Assembly (NCBI GenBank): GCA_001627335.1
Contig: LUPK01000037.1
Coordinates: 1-44,269, forward strand
Direction of reading: 5' to 3'
DNA: 44,269 nucleotides
Source of the DNA: Nocardioides sp. REDSEA-S33_B3
GTDB taxonomy: Bacteria; Actinomycetota; Actinomycetes; Propionibacteriales; Nocardioidaceae
The notes below the pieces were generated by a model, which was not told the origin of the DNA, searched no databases, and saw only the letters and a list, made by a program, of their open reading frames with translations. Shown here piece by piece: positions 39,695 to 44,269 of this stretch. How positions within the stretch are numbered: position 1 is the first letter of the stretch; each line of letters opens with the position of its first letter. The position numbers were made by a program, and so were the translations under genes.

Positions 39695-42381
39695 TCGAGG
39701 TCGTCCATCGTCAGTCCGTCCGGGACCGCGGGCGGGTCGAGGTCCGCCGTGCCGTCGTTCCCGGACGCAGGGTCGAAGCGCTCCTCGTCGACGACCGGCG
39801 GCCACACCTGAGGGTTCAGCTCGCCCTTCGCCCGCCGTTCGGCGATGGAGTCGGACCACTCGGCCTCGGCTGCCTCGTGCGGTCGGCAGCACCACGCGTG
39901 ACCCGCCGGGTCGGCGGCGTAGGAGGTCGCGTCGCAGTCCTTCTTGGGTGCAGCGAGCGCGTCCCGGCCGGGCCGCTTGACCGCGATCTCATGACCGGAC
40001 CGGTAGGTCCCGCCGAGCCACTCCGCCTCGGCCACCACGATCGTGTCCCCGACCGACAGAGTCGGTTCGACGGTGCACGACCACACCAGCCCCGGCTGTC
40101 CGTCCTCGGAGTCGGACAGCACGCCCAGGGACATGCCGCTCAGCTTGAAGCTGCCCGCCTGGACGGTGAGCGAGACACCGGGCTGCTCGACCGCGGCACC
40201 GGCCGGACCATGCAGCAGCACGACCTTCGAACCGTGGACCAGTCGGCGCGACGCGACCTCGAGCCGCAGGGGTCCGGTGGCCACGACGCGCGCGACGGCG
40301 AGCTCCTTGACCCCCGCGTCGACCGCACGGTCCATCGCCACCTGCCGGTCCAGCAGCGCGCCCAGCTGGTCCCGGCACCTGCGGTCAGCCTCGAGCATCT
40401 CCACCTGCGCGTTGCGCCAGTAGCGGTAGGTCCGCGAGAAGCGGACCAGGTCCGAAGCCTGCAGAGCCAGCCGTCGCCCCCAGACCTCCTGGGCGTCGGA
40501 CTCCAGCGAGCGGTAGGCGTCGCGCAGCCGCGAGACCGGCAGCCGTTCGAGCACGGCGGCGGCGCGCAGCAGCACATCGACGCGGTACTCGAGGGCGTCC
40601 AACACCCGCTTCTCGTACGTCGCGGGGTCACCCTTCTCCCCCGGGCGACCGGCCGCGTGCACCTCGTCGGAGACGGCGTTCGACAGCCGCGCCCCAGGCG
40701 TGTGCTCGCCGTCGGCGATCGCGTCCGAGACCGCCCGGTGGTCCAACGGCGAGTCCGCTTCGGCCCAGGCGACAAGGTAGTCCAGACGCCCCGCGTCGTA
40801 CGCCGGCCCACCCGGCACCACGTGGCAGGCCAGCACCGCGCGCAGGTCGACGGTGACCTGGCGCAGCCCGAAGGCCCGGGCCCGGTCATCCTCGAGCAGG
40901 AGGCTCACCGCGGTCCTCGCGTCCTCGTCCAGCGGGGCCGGGATGGTCGCCGGCTCACCGTCGAAGGTCAGCACCTCGCGACCCTCGGCCAGGTCCCGCT
41001 CCCACCCCAGCCGGCTGAGCTCGACGCCCGCCAGGGAGTCGGCCATTGAGACCAGCACGTCGGCGGTCGCGGCGTCGGGGACGACCAGGTGCACCGGCCC
41101 GTGGCCGGCGGCGTGGACGGCCCGCACCTGCGCTCCGAGCAGGCGCATGACCTCGTGCCTGGTCTCGGTGGCGTTGGTCCGGGCGAAGACGCGGTGCTCC
41201 CACGGCTCGGTCCCGCTGCCGTCGAGCCGCTGGACCGCGATCCCGTGCACACCCAGGGCCGCGGCGTCGGACTTGACCACGACGACATGGACGCACCCCG
41301 GCAGCCCGACGGGGTCGACCCGGGCGCGACCGGTGTCCTGCGGCAGCCCCGTGATGGTCGCCTCGACCCGGGCGACGAGACTGGCCGGAGTCGAGGCCGG
41401 CGGGGCCACACCCGTCCCGTCGACGAGGCCGGCCACGGCTGCGCGCTGGGCGGGCGGCACCCCGATCTCGACCAGCACGGCGGTCGGGTCGCTGGACCCG
41501 CGCAGCTCGGCGCGGCAGTAGCGGAAGAGCGAGCACGTCGAGCAGGTCCCCGGGTCGTACGCCGCCTCGAGGTGTGCCACGTGGGCGGCGAGCTCCGCAT
41601 CCGTCAACGCCTGCTCCCCGGCGGCGCGGTAGGCCGTCACGCGCTCGTGGACGCGCGCCCGCACCTCCCGGCGGTGGTCGGCCAGGTCCTCCACGACCGC
41701 TTCGGGTCGCAGGTAGGCGTTGCGGGGCACGGCGAGCGCCCCGTACCGGTGGACCTGCATGCCGGCCGGCAGCCGGCTCCACTCCGCGGCCGACTCCGCC
41801 CCGAGTGCGACCTGGAGGAAGCCCTTGAGCATCCGTCCGTCGTCGATGCGCGAGCGGACCCGCTCGTAGTCCTTAGCGTCGCCCATCACCAGCCACGACC
41901 CGACCCGGTTACCGGCGGCGTCGGTGCGCGAGGCGACGATCGCGAAGTCGGGGCGCACGTCGGTGGCGCGCTGGTCGGCGAGCTCGACGAAGGGCACCCG
42001 CAGGCCGAAGAGCATGGTCGCCTCGCCCGCGTGCTTCGCCGCTAAGTGTGCGGAGGCGAGCTCCGTCGCCGTCGTGTCGACGGAGTCGCCGCCCGAGCGG
42101 ATCCGCACGGCTGCGGGGCGTTCCAGCTCTAGCAGGCCGACGGCTCGGGTCAGGAGCTCGGAGACGAATGCCTGGTCGTGGACCATCCGCTCGAAGGCCA
42201 GCGCCCGCACCCAGCGCGCGTCGGGGATCTTCCCGCCGACGTCGGGGTGGCCCAGCGCCGACGCGAGGGTACGCCGGCTCCGACCCGTCAGCAGCGGGTC
42301 GGTCATCCGGAAGCGGGTGCAGCCGGCGTGCGCCGAGGAGGCCACGGCACCGCTGCCGCCACCCGCGATCAGGGCACCCAT
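39691..42381 (-). CDS. Large RecB/Cas4-like nuclease with iron-sulfur cysteine signature
   Basis: 896 aa. The N-terminal third has the PD-(D/E)XK motifs: E64 (LAFERMVHD), D145 (RPDFAIV), D168-A-K170 (VMGDAKDYE) and Q190 (KGFLQVAL). Four cysteines are arranged as in Cas4, AddB and Dna2, one near the N-terminus (C21, HAGCTRF) and three after the nuclease core (C280, C283, C289 in CSTCSLFRYC), predicting a 4Fe-4S staple. The middle (about 330-450, VHVVVVKSDAAALGVHGIAV...) could be an RNase H-like fold without clear acidic residues. The C-terminal 450 residues are not recognised. GGAGGT precedes the ATG. It diverges from a Type ISP-like gene and is coupled to an SF1 helicase, forming a candidate DNA-processing defence module. 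Confidence 0.75.
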   Translation of the reverse strand: MGALIAGGGSGAVASSAHAGCTRFRMTDPLLTGRSRRTLASALGHPDVGGKIPDARWVRALAFERMVHDQAFVSELLTRAVGLLELERPAAVRIRSGGDSVDTTATELASAHLAAKHAGEATMLFGLRVPFVELADQRATDVRPDFAIVASRTDAAGNRVGSWLVMGDAKDYERVRSRIDDGRMLKGFLQVALGAESAAEWSRLPAGMQVHRYGALAVPRNAYLRPEAVVEDLADHRREVRARVHERVTAYRAAGEQALTDAELAAHVAHLEAAYDPGTCSTCSLFRYCRAELRGSSDPTAVLVEIGVPPAQRAAVAGLVDGTGVAPPASTPASLVARVEATITGLPQDTGRARVDPVGLPGCVHVVVVKSDAAALGVHGIAVQRLDGSGTEPWEHRVFARTNATETRHEVMRLLGAQVRAVHAAGHGPVHLVVPDAATADVLVSMADSLAGVELSRLGWERDLAEGREVLTFDGEPATIPAPLDEDARTAVSLLLEDDRARAFGLRQVTVDLRAVLACHVVPGGPAYDAGRLDYLVAWAEADSPLDHRAVSDAIADGEHTPGARLSNAVSDEVHAAGRPGEKGDPATYEKRVLDALEYRVDVLLRAAAVLERLPVSRLRDAYRSLESDAQEVWGRRLALQASDLVRFSRTYRYWRNAQVEMLEADRRCRDQLGALLDRQVAMDRAVDAGVKELAVARVVATGPLRLEVASRRLVHGSKVVLLHGPAGAAVEQPGVSLTVQAGSFKLSGMSLGVLSDSEDGQPGLVWSCTVEPTLSVGDTIVVAEAEWLGGTYRSGHEIAVKRPGRDALAAPKKDCDATSYAADPAGHAWCCRPHEAAEAEWSDSIAERRAKGELNPQVWPPVVDEERFDPASGNDGTADLDPPAVPDGLTMDDLE

Positions 42382-42478
42382 GGCCGCACCTCCGTGACTC
42401 CTGGGCGGCAGCCTAGGTCGCGCCACGCCCAGGCGCCCCGCCTTCGGCCGAATGTCTTTACCGAACGCTGGCCACTGG

Positions 42479-42484
42479 TAGAAA
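42479..42484 (+). promoter_or_regulatory. -10 hexamer for the Type ISP-like gene
   Basis: TAGAAA lies 7 nt before GTG 42492 with no Shine-Dalgarno, in the 110-bp divergent region between the two nuclease genes; leaderless transcript likely. Confidence 0.45.
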
Positions 42485-42491
42485 CAGACCG

Positions 42492-44225
42492 GTGACGACG
42501 TCGATCTACCAGGTGCTCGACCATTTGAGGGCGTCGGCGCTCTCGGAGGCTGACAAGGGCGCGAAGTTCGAGCGGTTGGTGCAGTCCTACCTGCGCACGG
42601 ACCCGTTGTGGGCCGACCAGTTCTCCCACGTGTGGTTGTGGGGTGAGTGGCCGGGCAACCAGGGCAAGCACGACACCGGCATCGACCTGGTGGCGGAGAA
42701 CCGGACGACCGGTGACTTGGTGGCGATCCAGTGCAAGTTCTTCGCGCCGACGACGTCGGTCTCCAAGCCGATGATCGACAGCTTCCTGGCCGCGTCGGGC
42801 ACGACCGCGTTCGCGGAGCGGATCATCGTGTCGACCACGGAGAAGTGGAACGCCAACGCCGAGCAGGCGTTGAAGGACCAGGCCAAACCCGTACGTCGTC
42901 TGGGGCTCTCGGAGCTGGAGCACTCCCGGGTCGACTGGCACTTCCTCGACCCCACCCAGCCCACCATCGAGCTGGAGCTGCGAGAGAAGAACCCGCTGCG
43001 CCCCCACCAGGTGACGGCGATCGAGAAGGTCGTGGCCGGCTTCGGCGCGCACGAGCGCGGCCGGCTGATCATGGCGTGCGGCACCGGCAAGACCTTCACC
43101 TCCCTGCGCCTGGCGGAGCAGAACGTCGGCGCGGGTGGGGCGGTGCTGTTCCTGGTCCCCTCGATCTCGCTGCTGTCGCAGACGGTGCGGGAGTGGGTGG
43201 CCCAGGCCGAGGTTCCGATCCGGCCGCTGGCGGTGTGCTCGGATGCGAAGTCGACTAGGAGGTCGAGCAACGACGAGGACATCGCGACCGTCGACCTGGC
43301 GCTGCCCGCGACCACCGACGTCGCCACCATCCGCGAGCGTCTCGATGCGGCTCGGGCTGAGACGACCGCGATGACGGTGGTGTTCTCGACGTACCAGTCC
43401 ATCGAGGTCGTCGCGAAGGCGATGCAGGGCCGGGACCCGTTCGACCTGATCGTGTGCGACGAGGCGCACCGCACCACCGGCGTCACGCTGGCGGGTGCGG
43501 ATGAGTCGGCGTTCGTGAAGGTCCACGACAACGCGTTCCTCCCGGCCGCGCGGCGGCTTTACATGACCGCGACTCCGCGGATCTACACCGACGCGTCTCG
43601 CACCAAGGCCGGCGAGCTCAACGCGGTCGTGGCCTCGATGGATGACGAGGAGGTCTACGGCCCCGAGCTGCACCGCCTCGGGTTCGGCGAGGCCGTCCAG
43701 CGTGACCTGCTGACCGACTACAAGGTCCTGGTCCTGGCCGTGGACGAGGAGTCGGTGGCGCGGACGTTCCAGCAGCAGATCTCCAGCAGCGAGATCCAGC
43801 TGGACGACGCCGCCAAGCTGGTCGGTTGCTACAACGGTCTGGCCAAGGTCGGCAAGGCAGAGCACTCCTTCGCCCCTGACAGCGCCCCGATGCGGCGGGC
43901 GGTGGCGTTCGCGGGCAACATCGCCGACTCCAAGCGGGTCGAGGCGCTGTTCACAGACATCACCAGCCACTACGCCCGCAGCACCGGTTTGGAGGACGAC
44001 CGCGGGAAGCTGCCGCTCTCGTGCACCGTGCAGCACGTCGACGGCACGTTCAACGCCCTCGAGCGCAACACCAAGCTCGACTGGCTGCGCGAGGAGCCTG
44101 CGGAGGGGTCGTGTCGCATCCTCACCAACGCCCGCTGCCTCTCCGAGGGCGTGGACGTGCCGTCCCTAGATGTGATGCCCAGGCACGTTGGTCGAGATCC
44201 TGCGACGACACGGTCTGATCTGTAG
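42492..44225 (+). pseudogene. Truncated Type ISP-like restriction enzyme (nuclease-helicase N-terminal part)
   Basis: 577 codons. The N-terminal Mrr-like PD-(D/E)XK nuclease shows E27 (AKFERLV), D65 (TGIDLVAEN) and Q80-x-K82 (VAIQCKFF). An SF2 helicase follows: LIMACGTGKTFTS (Walker A), LIVCDEAHRTTG (motif II), RRLYMTATPRIYT (motif III) and ILTNARCLSEGVDVPSLD (motif V region). This opening is that of Type ISP single-chain restriction-modification proteins, which normally run to about 1500-1600 aa with a methyltransferase and target-recognition domain. Right after GVDVPSLD the expected 'aV.F..PR.S..d..Q..GR' is lost, and an unrelated tail MPRHVGRDPATTRSDL ends at 44225. The motif VI half of the helicase and the methyltransferase are missing in this window. 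Confidence 0.8.
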
Positions 44226-44269
44226 ATGGACGAAGGCCTCCCCGGTGTGGAGTGGAGCTGTCTAGGAAC
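44170..44269. other. Junction with unidentified sequence, probably a mobile-element end
   Basis: From about 44170 the sequence no longer matches the restriction gene. One frame reads LVEILRRHGLICRWTKASP, which looks like neither the gene nor a clear transposase, and stops soon after. The abrupt loss of homology inside a helicase motif suggests an inserted element whose body lies beyond 44269. No inverted-repeat or target duplication can be verified here. Confidence 0.4.

Overview
The window is very GC-rich and dense with genes. Starts are often GTG, 4-base ATGA/GTGA gene overlaps are common, and many genes have a TANNNT hexamer 6-7 nt before the start codon, which suggests leaderless transcripts. 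Together with F420-dependent enzymes, a KstR-type operator, a paaABCDE operon and a Zur regulon, this points to an actinobacterium, most likely of the Nocardioides type. The lineage is inferred from gene content, not from a database search.

Layout. 0-2.3 kb: a cytochrome P450 diverging from a BASS-family transporter around a perfect palindrome. 2.4-4.2 kb: an HU gene, then a Zur-boxed zinc operon in which the start of ribosomal protein L31 (type B) is joined to the tail of a permease, followed by a TIGR03943 membrane protein and Zur. 4.3-8.9 kb: a PucR regulator diverging from a GMC oxidoreductase and an aldehyde dehydrogenase. 9.0-12.0 kb: a CstR-like repressor with a DUF302 protein, diverging from an MMPL exporter over two identical operators. 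12-15 kb: cstA, a small Cys-Cys-tail protein and an ArsA-like ATPase. 15-20.5 kb: a protein with a DUF2384-like C-terminus, a siderophore-interacting reductase, TetR/acyl-CoA dehydrogenase, and an NAD(P)-dependent dehydrogenase diverging from an SDR over a KstR-type box. 20.5-26 kb: a DUF4956/VTC/DUF4353 surface operon, and a histidine kinase diverging from a small protein plus an unusual response regulator. 26-29.3 kb: an NTF2-like protein, a molybdopterin oxidoreductase and a secreted LVIVD protein. 29.3-31.6 kb: a fused relic (PEP synthase start, VOC end), a TetR, and an F420 oxidoreductase whose start region is duplicated as a 46-bp inverted repeat. 31.6-35.4 kb: paaABCDE for phenylacetyl-CoA epoxidation.

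35.6-44.3 kb is an accessory, defence-like island with lower and uneven GC. It holds a VapBC-type pair, a decayed DUF429 gene, and a polymorphic-toxin-like protein (membrane anchor, TSP3 repeats, pre-toxin region, GIY-YIG-like nuclease) broken by an in-frame amber codon. Next come an SF1 helicase and a RecB/Cas4-like iron-sulfur nuclease in one operon, then the front part of a Type ISP-like restriction helicase cut off near the window end.

The most unusual features are the helicase plus Fe-S nuclease operon, the 46-bp inverted copy of a gene's own start region inside its coding sequence, the amber-interrupted toxin, and two separate gene-gene fusion scars. The scars and the inverted copy could be real rearrangements or assembly errors, and only raw reads or relatives can tell these apart.
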